64,000 nt of DNA from Empedobacter sp036647415 (GTDB lineage Bacteria; Bacteroidota; Bacteroidia; Flavobacteriales; Weeksellaceae): assembly GCF_036647415.1 (NCBI RefSeq), contig NZ_JAVXKG010000004.1, forward strand, positions 93,505-157,504, written 5' to 3'. The translations under genes were made by a program, and so were the position numbers. This document shows, piece by piece, positions 1 through 9,019 of the stretch (its first letter is position 1; every line of letters starts with the position of its first letter). The notes beneath the pieces were generated by a model, which was not told the DNA's origin, ran no database searches, and was given only the letters and a program-made list of their open reading frames with translations.

Positions 1-1
1 A

Positions 2-565
2 ATTTTAAGCGATTTTATTTCTGGAGGTAATAGTACTGACGGAGGAAATAGCGTATATGTTCGCGAAGATGGAAATATAGAATTGCCTCGTATAGGAAAA
101 ATAAAACTAGAAGGTCTTACACTTGAAGAGGCTAGAAGTGCGGTTCAAAAAGAGTTTTATAAAATATATGACGAAAAAGGAACATATATTGACGTAAATA
201 TTGCAGGAACAGAATATACAATTATAGGTGAAGCTGGACAAGGTGTTTTTCGTGCTCCAAAGAAAAATATTACTTTATTAGATGCTTTCGCTCAGTCGGG
301 ATCAAATAATATTTATGCAGACCTAAAAAATGTAAGAATTATTAGAACTGATGTTGATGGAACAAAACAAGTTTATGTAGATTTAACAAAAGAATCGATC
401 ATGAATTCTGAATATTATTGGGTACAAAACAATGATATTATAGTTGTAAATCCTCGTAAAGAAAAAGTATGGGGTGTTGGTTTAAATCCTTTAACAGTTG
501 TTACTACAGTTATGGGAGCAATTGCTACAATTTTAGGTGTATACTTATTTTTTGATAATATTTAA
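2..565 (+). CDS. Polysaccharide export outer-membrane protein (Wza-like), 5'-partial
   Basis: The reading frame is open from the first bases of the window, so the N terminus lies upstream; the TTG at 83 is internal (Leu), not a start. Visible: the end of a polysaccharide-export domain (LPRIGKIKLEGLTLEEA, a motif typical of Wza-type proteins), one SLBB-like domain (roughly residues 50-130 of the visible part), and a C-terminal hydrophobic segment that would cross or anchor in the outer membrane. Wza-family proteins form the outer-membrane channel for capsule or exopolysaccharide. The next gene, a Wzc-like kinase, begins 2 nt after this stop codon, so the two are co-transcribed and probably act in one export machine. 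The signal peptide and lipobox cannot be seen. Confidence 0.88.
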   Translation: MLSDFISGGNSTDGGNSVYVREDGNIELPRIGKIKLEGLTLEEARSAVQKEFYKIYDEKGTYIDVNIAGTEYTIIGEAGQGVFRAPKKNITLLDAFAQSGSNNIYADLKNVRIIRTDVDGTKQVYVDLTKESIMNSEYYWVQNNDIIVVNPRKEKVWGVGLNPLTVVTTVMGAIATILGVYLFFDNI

Positions 566-567
566 TA

Positions 568-3039
568 ATGGCAAACAATAATATAGAACAAAAAACTAAA
601 AAACGTCAATCAGATTTTATTGATATAGAAAGACTTATTCCTCGTATTTTAAATGCTTGGCCTTTGTATATAATATCTATTTTAATTGCATTATCAGTTG
701 CTTTTTATCTTAATAATTGGAAATTAAATAAAATATACTCAGCAAATACAACTTTTAAAATAAAGGAAAATAATGCGGCTAATAATAATTTAGCATCTAA
801 TTCTATTAATTTTATTTGGGGAGGAAATGCGAATAAAATAGACGGCTTATCGTATACATTAACATCGCGTATACATAACGAAAAAGTTGTAAAGAAAGCG
901 GAGTCTTATATTTATTATTTTGAAGAAGGAAAGCTAAAAAAGTCAAATGTTTATAAGCTTGACGCTCCTTTTCAGGTTCATATCGATACACTTCATACGC
1001 AAATAGCGAATGTAGAAGTTTTGGTAGAACCTAAAGATCATAATTCTTTTTATTTAAAAATAGAAAATAATTCTGGAAATTTATATAATTTTTCTAAGGA
1101 TAGTTTGATGAATTCTGCTCAATTAAATTTACCGAAAATTGGATATTATAATCAATGGATTATTGGTAAAGATTTTAAGTTGATGTTGAAAAAATTGAAC
1201 AATCAATCTTCTGGAAATAAATATTCATTCAAATTAGTTACGATAAAAGACGCTACACAAAGAGCTGTACAAAACTTCTCTGTTACTAATCCTTCTAAAA
1301 TTGCAAGTATTATTTCTGTCTCTAAAAATGCAGAAAGTCTAAATGAAGCTGTTGATTTATTGAATAACTCAATCAGTGTATTGATAGAAAATGAACTCGC
1401 AGAACGTAATTTATCAGCCTATCAAACCAGAAAATATTTAAAAGATAGAATTGCATCTGTAAAGGTTAAATTAGATAGTGCAACAGATAATTTACAAGAA
1501 CTTCAGAAAAAATCTGGTATATATAATTTCGATACAAAGAAAGGTGAGTTAATAGGTAAATTAACTTCATTAGATAAAGAGCGAATAGAAATTGAAGAAA
1601 GAATAGCAGCTTTACATCGTTTAATGCCTAAAAAATCGAGTAGTGTAGATAACTTGATTGCTTTAAATATTGCAGGACTAGAAGTTTCTTATTACATGTC
1701 TAATGTTGATAAATTAGATAATCTAGAGATTCGTAGACAAGAAATGTTGAAAGTTTACAAATCGAATACAGACGAAATCAGAGACATTGATAGACAAATA
1801 GGCAAAACACGAAACGACATTTCAAATGTTGTTAATGCACATTTACAAAAACTAAGTACAGACCTATCTCAAGTCAATGCGAAATTAGCAGAATCTGAAT
1901 TCGAAGCAAAAGATTTACCATTTCAAGAAATAGAATTTGTAGAAGCAAATAGAGGTTTTGAGCTTAATAGTGTATTGTATTCTAATTTAATTAATCAATT
2001 AAATACAACAGACTTATCATTAGCATCAATTGTATCGGATATATCGATTATTGATCCTGCTAAAAATCAAGGACAAGGTTCTATTTATCCAAATCCACAG
2101 AGAAATTATTTAATTGCTTTAGGAATTGGTTTGTTGATTCCTTTAGTTTATGTGATAATTAAAGAGTTGTTAGACTTTAAAGTTCGTGTACTAAAAGACA
2201 TTACATCACGTACAGGTATTCCAATTATTGGTTTAGTAGGTCCATTGGGAGATAATTCACCATTAGTCGTTATTAATAATCCAAAATCGGGAATATCAGA
2301 ATCCTTTAGATCGATACGTTCTAATCTAAAATTTATTTACAAAGATCCGGGACTTAATCAATCTAATAAAACAATCTTAGTAACATCATTTATTGGTGGT
2401 GAAGGTAAAACATTCAATGCCATGAATATTGCAAGTTCATTGGGATCAATGGATAAAAAGACTGTTTTGATTGGTTTGGATTTAAGAAAACCAAAGATTT
2501 TTGACGATTTTAATATTAACAATAAAGTTGGTGTTACAGATTTTGTTGCAGGAGATTTAGAACTAGATCGTATTGTACAACATACTATATTACCTAATTT
2601 AGATATTATTACAGCAGGACCAATTCCTCCAAATCCATCAGAATTAATTCTGAGTAAGCGTATGGAACAATTGTTTGCTGAATTAAAAGATAAATATGAA
2701 TATGTGATTATAGATTCACCTCCAATTGGTCTTGTTACAGATTCGTATGATCTAATGCGCTATGCAGATTGTACATTATATGTAACACGTTATAACTACT
2801 CGGAGAAAAACTTTATCACAGCTATTTCTAATAAATATGACGAAGGTGAAGTATCTAATGTAGGAATTATCTTTAACGATTTCCAAATCAAAACTGGTTA
2901 TGGCTACGGCTATGGTTACGGCTATGGTTATGGCTATGGTTACGGCTATGGTTATTTTGCTGGTGACGAAGATTTTGATAATTCGTTTATAGGTAAAATA
3001 AAACGTTTAGGAGAAAGAATTAAAAGTAAATTCTTTTAA
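568..3039 (+). CDS. Wzc-like polysaccharide co-polymerase / BY-type tyrosine kinase
   Basis: 823 residues. Inner-membrane chain-length regulator fused to a cytoplasmic bacterial tyrosine kinase. An N-terminal Wzz-type domain has a first membrane helix near residues 31-48, a long periplasmic coiled-coil region (about 270-480) and a second helix near 515-533. The kinase domain has Walker A GGEGKT (K614), a Walker A' strand ending in D638 where the usual first Asp is Gly, and Walker B VIIDSPP (D716). The C terminus carries ten Gly-Tyr dipeptides (residues 777-796), the equivalent of the autophosphorylated tyrosine cluster of Wzc. It starts 2 nt after the Wza-like gene and ends 5 nt before the sugar transferase. 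No partner phosphatase gene is visible here. Confidence 0.93.
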   Translation: MANNNIEQKTKKRQSDFIDIERLIPRILNAWPLYIISILIALSVAFYLNNWKLNKIYSANTTFKIKENNAANNNLASNSINFIWGGNANKIDGLSYTLTSRIHNEKVVKKAESYIYYFEEGKLKKSNVYKLDAPFQVHIDTLHTQIANVEVLVEPKDHNSFYLKIENNSGNLYNFSKDSLMNSAQLNLPKIGYYNQWIIGKDFKLMLKKLNNQSSGNKYSFKLVTIKDATQRAVQNFSVTNPSKIASIISVSKNAESLNEAVDLLNNSISVLIENELAERNLSAYQTRKYLKDRIASVKVKLDSATDNLQELQKKSGIYNFDTKKGELIGKLTSLDKERIEIEERIAALHRLMPKKSSSVDNLIALNIAGLEVSYYMSNVDKLDNLEIRRQEMLKVYKSNTDEIRDIDRQIGKTRNDISNVVNAHLQKLSTDLSQVNAKLAESEFEAKDLPFQEIEFVEANRGFELNSVLYSNLINQLNTTDLSLASIVSDISIIDPAKNQGQGSIYPNPQRNYLIALGIGLLIPLVYVIIKELLDFKVRVLKDITSRTGIPIIGLVGPLGDNSPLVVINNPKSGISESFRSIRSNLKFIYKDPGLNQSNKTILVTSFIGGEGKTFNAMNIASSLGSMDKKTVLIGLDLRKPKIFDDFNINNKVGVTDFVAGDLELDRIVQHTILPNLDIITAGPIPPNPSELILSKRMEQLFAELKDKYEYVIIDSPPIGLVTDSYDLMRYADCTLYVTRYNYSEKNFITAISNKYDEGEVSNVGIIFNDFQIKTGYGYGYGYGYGYGYGYGYGYFAGDEDFDNSFIGKIKRLGERIKSKFF
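2896..2955 (+). repeat. In-frame hexanucleotide repeat encoding (Gly-Tyr)x10
   Basis: Ten tandem 6-bp units of the form GGY-TAY lie inside the kinase gene, with synonymous GGT/GGC and TAT/TAC variation. Slippage by whole units would change the number of tyrosines without a frameshift. Confidence 0.95.
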
Positions 3040-3044
3040 TTAAA

Positions 3045-3620
3045 ATGTTAATAAAGAATCTTTTCGACTATATACTTGCATTAATCCTACTAATTTTTTT
3101 AGTGGGATTAATCATTTTATTAATTACGATTAGTTCTATTGATACCAACCAATTCGGACTTTTTACACAAAATAGAGTAGGGAAGAATGGGCGAATTTTT
3201 AAAATTTATAAAATTCGATCTATGAAAGGTTCTCAAACATCTAGTATAACCACTAAAGAACATAATATAACTCCATTTGGACAATTTTTAAGAGATTATA
3301 AGTTAGATGAATTACCACAACTTTTTAATATTATAAAAGGAGAAATGAGTTTTGTAGGACCACGACCAGATGTTATTGGTTATGCAGATAAATTAGAAGG
3401 AAAAGATAGAATTATTCTTAGTGTAAAACCAGGAATTACAGGTCCAGCCCAACTTAAATATAGAAATGAAGACGATATTTTATCTAAAGTAGAAGACCCA
3501 ATCAAATACAATGATGAAGTTTTATGGACAGATAAAGTTAAGATAAATGTAGATTATGTAATGAATTTGAGTTTTACAAATGACTTAAATTATATTATTA
3601 AAACAATTTATTCAAAATAA
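3045..3620 (+). CDS. Initiating sugar transferase (monotopic phosphoglycosyl transferase)
   Basis: 191 residues, the short PglC-like form with a single N-terminal hydrophobic segment (about residues 8-30) and the catalytic domain of the bacterial sugar transferase family. The catalytic Asp-Glu dyad is seen as LDELPQ (D88-E89), followed by FNIIKGEMSFVGPRP, the family signature (GPRP 105-108). It should transfer a sugar-1-phosphate from a nucleotide sugar to undecaprenyl phosphate at the inner membrane, starting repeat-unit assembly for the exported polysaccharide. It is the last gene of the export cluster, 5 nt after the kinase, and a strong terminator follows at once. The sugar donor cannot be deduced from sequence alone. 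Confidence 0.92.
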   Translation: MLIKNLFDYILALILLIFLVGLIILLITISSIDTNQFGLFTQNRVGKNGRIFKIYKIRSMKGSQTSSITTKEHNITPFGQFLRDYKLDELPQLFNIIKGEMSFVGPRPDVIGYADKLEGKDRIILSVKPGITGPAQLKYRNEDDILSKVEDPIKYNDEVLWTDKVKINVDYVMNLSFTNDLNYIIKTIYSK

Positions 3621-3654
3621 AAAATCGGTCATCTAAATGTAGATGACCGATTTT
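3621..3654. terminator. Bidirectional intrinsic terminator
   Basis: Perfect 15-bp stem (3621-3635 with 3640-3654), 4-nt loop, with A and T runs at either end. It lies immediately after the sugar transferase stop codon, between convergent genes, so it can serve both strands. Confidence 0.9.
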
Positions 3655-3678
3655 GCTTTATGTAATATTTATTCTTTT

Positions 3679-5307
3679 TTAAACTTGAATAACACCTAAA
3701 TTAAATTGTTTTTCGATTGGAGCATGATTGGCTGCTTCAATTCCCATAGAAATCCATTTACGTGTATCTAATGGATCAATAATACCATCAGTCCATAATC
3801 TTGCAGCAGCATAATAAGGACTTGTTTCGTCATTATATTTAGCCGTAATTTCGCTCAATAATTCTTGTTTTTTCACTTCATCAACTTCTATTCCTTGACT
3901 TTTCAAAGAGGCTTCTTTTATCTGAAAAAGTACTTTTGCAGCTTGTTCACCGCCCATAACAGCCAATTGTGCCGATGGCCAAGCAGCAATCAAACGTGGA
4001 TCGTACGCTTTTCCACACATTGCATAATTACCAGCACCATAAGAGTTACCAACAATTATTGTAAATTTTGGAACAACTGAGTTAGAAACTGCATTTACCA
4101 TTTTAGCACCATCTTTTATGATTCCTCCATGTTCAGATTTAGATCCAACCATAAATCCTGTTACATCTTGTAAAAATACCAATGGAATTTTCTTTTGATT
4201 ACAATTTGCAATAAATCGAGTTGCTTTATCGGCTGAATCTGAATAGATAACACCGCCAAATTGCATTCCATCTTTTTTAGATTTCACAATTTTACGTTGA
4301 TTAGCTACAATTCCAACCGCCCAACCATCAATACGTGCGTAGGTACAGATAATAGATTTTCCGTAATCTGGTTTATATTCATCTAATTCAGAGTTATCAA
4401 CAATTCTGTTAATAATCTCATACATATCATATTGTTCTGCTCTAGATTCTGGTAAAATACCATAAATTTCTTTTTCGTCTAATGCAGGTTGTGCAGCTTC
4501 GATACGGTTATATCCTGCCTTATCAAAATCACCAATTTTTCCTACAATAGATTTTATTCTATCTAGAGCATCTTTATCATCTTTTGCTTTGTAGTCTGTA
4601 ACTCCTGATATTTCTGTGTGAGTAGTTGCTCCTCCTAAAGTTTCATTATCAATTTCTTCTCCAATAGCAGCTTTTACCAAATAACTACCCGCTAAAAATA
4701 TAGATCCAGTTTTATCAACTATCATTGCTTCGTCGCTCATAATTGGCAAATAAGCGCCACCAGCAACACAACTTCCCATAACTGCAGAAATCTGAGTAAT
4801 TCCCATCGAAGACATAATTGCATTATTGCGAAAAATTCGTCCAAACATTTCTTTATCAGGGAAAATCTCGTCTTGCATAGGTAAATATACACCTGCACTA
4901 TCTACTAAATAAATGATAGGCAATTTGTTTTCCATTGCAATTTCTTGTGCACGCAAATTCTTTTTTCCTGTAATAGGAAACCAAGCACCTGCTTTTACAG
5001 TTGCATCATTTGCAACAACAATACATTGTTTACCAGAAATATATCCAATTTTTACAACAACTCCACCTGATGGACATCCACCATGTTCTTTGTACATTTC
5101 GTCGCCCGTTAAAGCACCAATTTCTATTGCAGGTTTTTTGTCATCTAAAAGATAATCAATTCTCTCACGAGCCGTTAATTTACCTTTGCTATGTTGAGCC
5201 TCAATACGTTTTTTACCTCCACCCAAATAAACTTCATTCAATTTATTGCGAAGTTTTGATAGTAAAAGTTTGTTATGATCCTCTCTTTTATTAAAAGTTA
5301 AATCCAT
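3679..5307 (-). CDS. Acyl-CoA carboxylase beta subunit (methylcrotonyl-CoA carboxylase-like)
   Basis: 542 residues, the usual length for the carboxyltransferase beta subunit. Both crotonase-fold halves are visible: an N-terminal half with DSAGVYLPMQDEIFPD and GSCVAGGAYLPIMSDE, and a C-terminal half with QDVTGFMVGSKSE and GNSYGAGNYAMCG. The end (DGIIDPLDTRKW...APIEK) resembles methylcrotonyl-CoA carboxylase, which points to leucine degradation; propionyl-CoA carboxylase is the main alternative. The enzyme moves carboxyl from carboxybiotin to the acyl-CoA in the cytoplasm. No biotin carboxylase/BCCP alpha subunit gene lies beside it in the window, so the partner must be elsewhere. It is transcribed alone and convergent with the polysaccharide cluster. 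Confidence 0.9.
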   Translation of the reverse strand: MDLTFNKREDHNKLLLSKLRNKLNEVYLGGGKKRIEAQHSKGKLTARERIDYLLDDKKPAIEIGALTGDEMYKEHGGCPSGGVVVKIGYISGKQCIVVANDATVKAGAWFPITGKKNLRAQEIAMENKLPIIYLVDSAGVYLPMQDEIFPDKEMFGRIFRNNAIMSSMGITQISAVMGSCVAGGAYLPIMSDEAMIVDKTGSIFLAGSYLVKAAIGEEIDNETLGGATTHTEISGVTDYKAKDDKDALDRIKSIVGKIGDFDKAGYNRIEAAQPALDEKEIYGILPESRAEQYDMYEIINRIVDNSELDEYKPDYGKSIICTYARIDGWAVGIVANQRKIVKSKKDGMQFGGVIYSDSADKATRFIANCNQKKIPLVFLQDVTGFMVGSKSEHGGIIKDGAKMVNAVSNSVVPKFTIIVGNSYGAGNYAMCGKAYDPRLIAAWPSAQLAVMGGEQAAKVLFQIKEASLKSQGIEVDEVKKQELLSEITAKYNDETSPYYAAARLWTDGIIDPLDTRKWISMGIEAANHAPIEKQFNLGVIQV

Positions 5308-5371
5308 TTGTGGTTTTCTGTTTGTTTACAGCCCTAAACTAATGAATTTTATCCAATTGTTAAAAAGAAAT

Positions 5372-5965
5372 TTACTCGTTGATTTCGATAGATAAAAACT
5401 TTTTACAATGTGTAAAAAGTTGAGGGAAGAAAATTAAAAAATCATTTTCGAGTTCTGTATAATTTTTTTCAAATTCTGGAATAATTTCATGTAGATTATT
5501 CGAATATTTAGCTCGACTACCAATACCTTTCAGTGTTTGTTGAACGCCATCTATTGTCGAATAATTTTGAAACCAATCATATTTTAACAAATAGAAAATA
5601 GTTTCTTGAAGTTTTTTTGGAAGATTAGTTTGTTCGTCTTCGAAAAGTTGATAACATTCTATTTTGAATTCTTGAAAAGGTGTATTAGAAAAATTATTCC
5701 AATGTTTAATCAAAAAGTAATCGTAAATAACATCAATTATTATTGGAGAAAATTTATGTTGAGTAGCATGAAAATAGCTCGAACTTTGTTTTACAATTTC
5801 GTGAGAATCTGTAAAAGTGTCAATTTCTCTGTGCAATAAAATACCCGTTTGTATATCTTCTGGATAATTCAAATATTGATTTCCTTTGACAGTTTCTCCA
5901 AGTAAATTACCAATTTGCAAATTCTTTTTCCCGAAAGATAGATATTGATGCGCTACTAAATTCAT
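5372..5965 (-). CDS. Acyl carrier protein phosphodiesterase (AcpH-like, DUF479)
   Basis: 197 residues, close to the 193 of E. coli AcpH. Shared features run along the whole length: MNLVAHQYLS at the N terminus, a GNLLGETVKG segment, GILLHREIDTFTD and IIIDVIYDYFL, which resemble the metal-binding His/Asp positions of this HD-like family. AcpH removes the 4'-phosphopantetheine arm from holo-ACP in the cytoplasm. An 11-bp inverted repeat brackets the likely promoter region between this gene and the TPR gene upstream (5972-6042). Family assignment is firm; activity is inferred from the family. Confidence 0.85.
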   Translation of the reverse strand: MNLVAHQYLSFGKKNLQIGNLLGETVKGNQYLNYPEDIQTGILLHREIDTFTDSHEIVKQSSSYFHATQHKFSPIIIDVIYDYFLIKHWNNFSNTPFQEFKIECYQLFEDEQTNLPKKLQETIFYLLKYDWFQNYSTIDGVQQTLKGIGSRAKYSNNLHEIIPEFEKNYTELENDFLIFFPQLFTHCKKFLSIEINE

Positions 5966-5971
5966 ATCGAT

Positions 5972-6042
5972 TTGTTGACAATTAAAGATACATTATTTTT
6001 TTCTTGTCCTTGTATAAACTGAGATGAACTTATTGTCAACAA
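5972..6042. repeat. 11-bp perfect inverted repeat upstream of the ACP phosphodiesterase gene
   Basis: Arms at 5972-5982 and 6032-6042 are exact reverse complements (TTGTTGACAAT) separated by 49 bp. One arm ends 7 bp before the acpH-like start codon and the other sits 12 bp from the TPR stop codon. It may be an operator-like pair of sites or a long-range hairpin in the readthrough transcript; I cannot tell which. Confidence 0.6.
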
Positions 6043-6053
6043 TTTTTGATTGT

Positions 6054-7424
6054 TTATTTTAAATTTAATTGTGTAATTTTTTCTTGTAAAATAGGATAAT
6101 TATCTAACATAGATTCTTTTAGAGATTTATTCAATAAAAGAGCATTTGTAAAGGCTTCATCTCCTAATTTATTTTGATCAGTCAGATAGTAAACATTACT
6201 TAATTGATAGAAAAGTTCAGCACGATTAAAATTTCTTAACGCTGCAATAATGATAGGTATTGCTTGCTCATACTCGCCAATTGCGATTAAAGTTTCGGAG
6301 TAAGCATACCAAGAATTAAAAACCAAGGGTTTCATTTCTACAATAATTGCTAAGTTTTTGATGGCTTCTTCAAATTTTAATTGTTTTAGATAATAATATG
6401 TTGCAGAACTGTAATATTCTACATTTTTATCATCTAAATCAATCGCGCGATTGATGTAATATTCTGCTTCTTCAAAATTTCCTAATTTATCATAAAGTGA
6501 AGCAGCTTTTGCCCAAGCTTTATCTAATTGTGGATCTTCTTTAATCGCAATATGATATGACTTTAATGCTTTTTGAGGTTTTTCTAATTGCTCAAAATTT
6601 TCACCAATTTTAAGATGTGTTACAGCTGGTGAATCATCAAAACTTAAAGTTTCTTCGTAGGTATTTATAGCATCACTAAATTGACCTAAACCTTCTAAAG
6701 CACTTGCTTTATTCGTGTGTCCACTAATGCTATTAGGGTTAATTGCGATAACATATTCAAATGCATTTATAGCATCATCATATTTCTTTTGATGTAAGTA
6801 AAGTAGACCTAATTGTAACCAAGAAACCTCGGAATAAGGATTATCTTCTATATAATCTTTTAAAAATTTTATACAATCTATATCATCGTGAATATCTTCA
6901 TAACATTGAATGATTGAATAGAAAGAATAATCATTTTCAGGATTGAATTTTAAAGCACGTTTAAAGGCTTCTAAAGCCGATCGTATTTCATCTAGATTTA
7001 AATATTCGTTTCCAATACAATTGCAGATGAAATCTGTTTCTTCATCATCAATTTTTAAAGCTTCTTCGTAAAAACGAATCGATTTTCTGGGCATATTTTT
7101 CATGCCCCAATAACGTGCTTGGACTAATAAATAATCTAGTTCTTGCGCTGCAATTTCTTTAATTTCTTGTATTAATTTTCCGCCACGTTTCAATTCTCCA
7201 ATAGAAAGTAGATATTCAATTCGTTTTATCTTGATATCTAAATTATCGGGATGCATTTTTTCTGCAAAATCTAGCGCACGCTTCGCGTATTCACTATCAT
7301 TTACTTCGATGTAAAACTCAATAATTTCGCACAAATCTTCAGAATCGTAATAGGTATATTCACGATTATCAAGCATTTGCTCAAATTTCTCAATCAATTC
7401 GTTGTTAAAAAAATCTTCGTCCAT
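6054..7424 (-). CDS. Cytoplasmic tetratricopeptide-repeat protein
   Basis: 456 residues with no signal peptide or membrane segment, built almost entirely of TPR helices. Recognisable units include AFKRALKFNPENDYSFYS, AFEYVIAINPNSISGHTN, SYHIAIKEDPQLDKAW and YYINRAIDLDDKNVEYY, roughly ten repeats from residue 35 to 430. The N terminus is acidic. TPR arrays are protein-interaction scaffolds; the partner is not indicated by sequence or by the neighbours (acpH-like gene downstream, glmM upstream). It may be co-transcribed with the acpH-like gene, since no terminator separates them. Confidence 0.85.
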   Translation of the reverse strand: MDEDFFNNELIEKFEQMLDNREYTYYDSEDLCEIIEFYIEVNDSEYAKRALDFAEKMHPDNLDIKIKRIEYLLSIGELKRGGKLIQEIKEIAAQELDYLLVQARYWGMKNMPRKSIRFYEEALKIDDEETDFICNCIGNEYLNLDEIRSALEAFKRALKFNPENDYSFYSIIQCYEDIHDDIDCIKFLKDYIEDNPYSEVSWLQLGLLYLHQKKYDDAINAFEYVIAINPNSISGHTNKASALEGLGQFSDAINTYEETLSFDDSPAVTHLKIGENFEQLEKPQKALKSYHIAIKEDPQLDKAWAKAASLYDKLGNFEEAEYYINRAIDLDDKNVEYYSSATYYYLKQLKFEEAIKNLAIIVEMKPLVFNSWYAYSETLIAIGEYEQAIPIIIAALRNFNRAELFYQLSNVYYLTDQNKLGDEAFTNALLLNKSLKESMLDNYPILQEKITQLNLK

Positions 7425-7449
7425 AGTAACTAGACTAAATTACAAAATA

Positions 7450-7493
7450 AAATGTGCAAAATTCCTAACAAAATGTTAGAGTTTTGCACATTT
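7450..7493 (-). terminator. Terminator hairpin downstream of glmM
   Basis: A 12-bp outer stem (7450-7461 with 7482-7493) and a 5-bp inner stem (7465-7469 with 7475-7479) are separated by a small internal loop. Read on the minus strand it follows the glmM stop and ends in a T-rich run. It lies just upstream of the TPR start codon. Confidence 0.75.
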
Positions 7494-7517
7494 ATTAAAC
7501 AATTAAAAATTTATATA

Positions 7518-8900
7518 TTAAATAATATTTTTGATGCTTTCTATCATTTTATCAGCCAATTTATTTGCATTTTCTTCAGAAGTACTTTCTGTATAAATAC
7601 GAATAATAGGTTCTGTGTTTGATTTGCGTAAATGAACCCATTCTGTTGGGAAATCTATTTTTACACCGTCTACAGTATTGATTTGTTCGTCTTTGTAAAC
7701 TTCCTGAATTTTAACTAATAATTCGTCCACATTAATTTCTGGCGTCAATTCTATTTTCTTTTTTGCCATAAAATAAGCAGGATATGAAGCTTTTAATTCT
7801 GAAACCGATATATTTTGTTCTGCTAAATGTGTTAAAAATAAAGCAATACCAACTAAAGAATCGCGACCATAGTGTAGTTCTGGATAAATGATACCTCCGT
7901 TTCCTTCACCACCAATTTTTGCTCCAACATTTTTCATTTCTACGACAACGTTTACTTCACCAACTGCAGAGGGAGAGTATTTTTGACCATATTTTTCTGT
8001 TACATCACGTAAAGCTCTTGATGATGATAAATTGGAAACCGTAGCTGAAGGTGTTTTAGATAAAACGTAATCTGCAACAGCAACTAATGTATATTCTTCG
8101 CCAAACATTTCGCCTTTTTCATCAATAATTGCTAAACGATCTACATCTGGGTCAACAACAATTCCGAAATCTGCTTTTTCTTCGATTACTTTAGCACAAA
8201 TATCTCCTAAATGTTCTTTTAAAGGCTCTGGGTTATGAGGAAATTGACCATTTGGTTCGCAATACATATCATAATGTACAACGTTTAGACGATCTAATAA
8301 TTTTGGAATAGCAATACCACCTGTAGAATTTACAGCGTCGATAGCAACTTTGAAATTATTTTTCTGAATTGCTTCAACATTAACCAAAGGCAATGCTAAA
8401 ATTTTGTCTATGTGAAGATCAATTGCATAATCAAAGGTTTCGTATGAACCTAAATCATCAACTTCTGCGAAATTATAATCATCTTGATCCACATAAGCTA
8501 AAATTTGCGCACCATCGTCTGCTGAAACAAATTCACCTTTTGCATTCAATAATTTTAATGCATTCCATTCTTTTGGATTGTGAGAAGCCGTTAAGATAAT
8601 TCCACCGTCTGCGTGTAAATCTGTCACCATAACTTCTACGGTTGGAGTAGTTGATAAGCCAAGGTCGATAATATTAATTCCTAAACCTTGTAATGTAGAA
8701 CATACCAATTGAGATACCATTTGCCCTGAAATACGAGCGTCACGACCAACAATTACTTTATATTCTGTTTTATCTGATTGATTTTTTAACCAAGTTCCGT
8801 AAGCTGCGGCAAATTTAACGGCATCAATAGGTGTTAAATTATCTCCTGGTTTTCCGCCGATTGTTCCACGAAAACCTGAAATTGATTTAATTAGAGACAT
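7518..8900 (-). CDS. glmM: Phosphoglucosamine mutase
   Basis: 460 residues, alpha-D-phosphohexomutase superfamily. The phosphoserine loop is TASHNP (S106), the metal loop is DPDVDR (D250, D252, D254), and the C-terminal phosphate-binding loop is RKSNTEPIIRIYTES. It converts glucosamine-6-phosphate to glucosamine-1-phosphate for UDP-GlcNAc, hence peptidoglycan and glycan synthesis, in the cytoplasm. A second, longer mutase of the same superfamily lies at 16296; this shorter one fits the GlmM/ManB type used by Bacteroidetes. Phosphomannomutase activity cannot be excluded from sequence. A -7 box lies 25 nt upstream. Confidence 0.88.
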   Translation of the reverse strand: MSLIKSISGFRGTIGGKPGDNLTPIDAVKFAAAYGTWLKNQSDKTEYKVIVGRDARISGQMVSQLVCSTLQGLGINIIDLGLSTTPTVEVMVTDLHADGGIILTASHNPKEWNALKLLNAKGEFVSADDGAQILAYVDQDDYNFAEVDDLGSYETFDYAIDLHIDKILALPLVNVEAIQKNNFKVAIDAVNSTGGIAIPKLLDRLNVVHYDMYCEPNGQFPHNPEPLKEHLGDICAKVIEEKADFGIVVDPDVDRLAIIDEKGEMFGEEYTLVAVADYVLSKTPSATVSNLSSSRALRDVTEKYGQKYSPSAVGEVNVVVEMKNVGAKIGGEGNGGIIYPELHYGRDSLVGIALFLTHLAEQNISVSELKASYPAYFMAKKKIELTPEINVDELLVKIQEVYKDEQINTVDGVKIDFPTEWVHLRKSNTEPIIRIYTESTSEENANKLADKMIESIKNII

Positions 8901-8924
8901 ATTTTTTTAATTTTTATAGTGATA

Positions 8925-8932
8925 CAAAGCTA
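8925..8932 (-). promoter_or_regulatory. -7 promoter box of glmM
   Basis: On the minus strand the sequence TAGCTTTG matches the Bacteroidetes TAnnTTTG box, about 25 nt upstream of the glmM start, implying a leader of roughly 20 nt. No clear -33 TTG is seen. Confidence 0.6.
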
Positions 8933-9019
8933 CAAAATACGGAATATTATTCTTATCTTTTTGGTATGATTTTAGTTAAGATTTATTTAACAACTTAAAA
9001 TGCTTAAAAAACAATTATT

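Noticed and set aside
83..565. TTG at 83 as the start of a 160-residue protein
   Set aside because: The frame is open to the window edge and the upstream residues fit the Wza-like fold, so this is an internal Leu codon of a truncated gene.
2896..2955. Possible CRISPR array
   Set aside because: The units are contiguous 6-bp codon pairs inside a coding frame, with no spacers and no cas genes in the window.
4913..5294. Plus-strand ORFs inside the acyl-CoA carboxylase gene
   Set aside because: They are antisense shadows of a well-conserved coding region.
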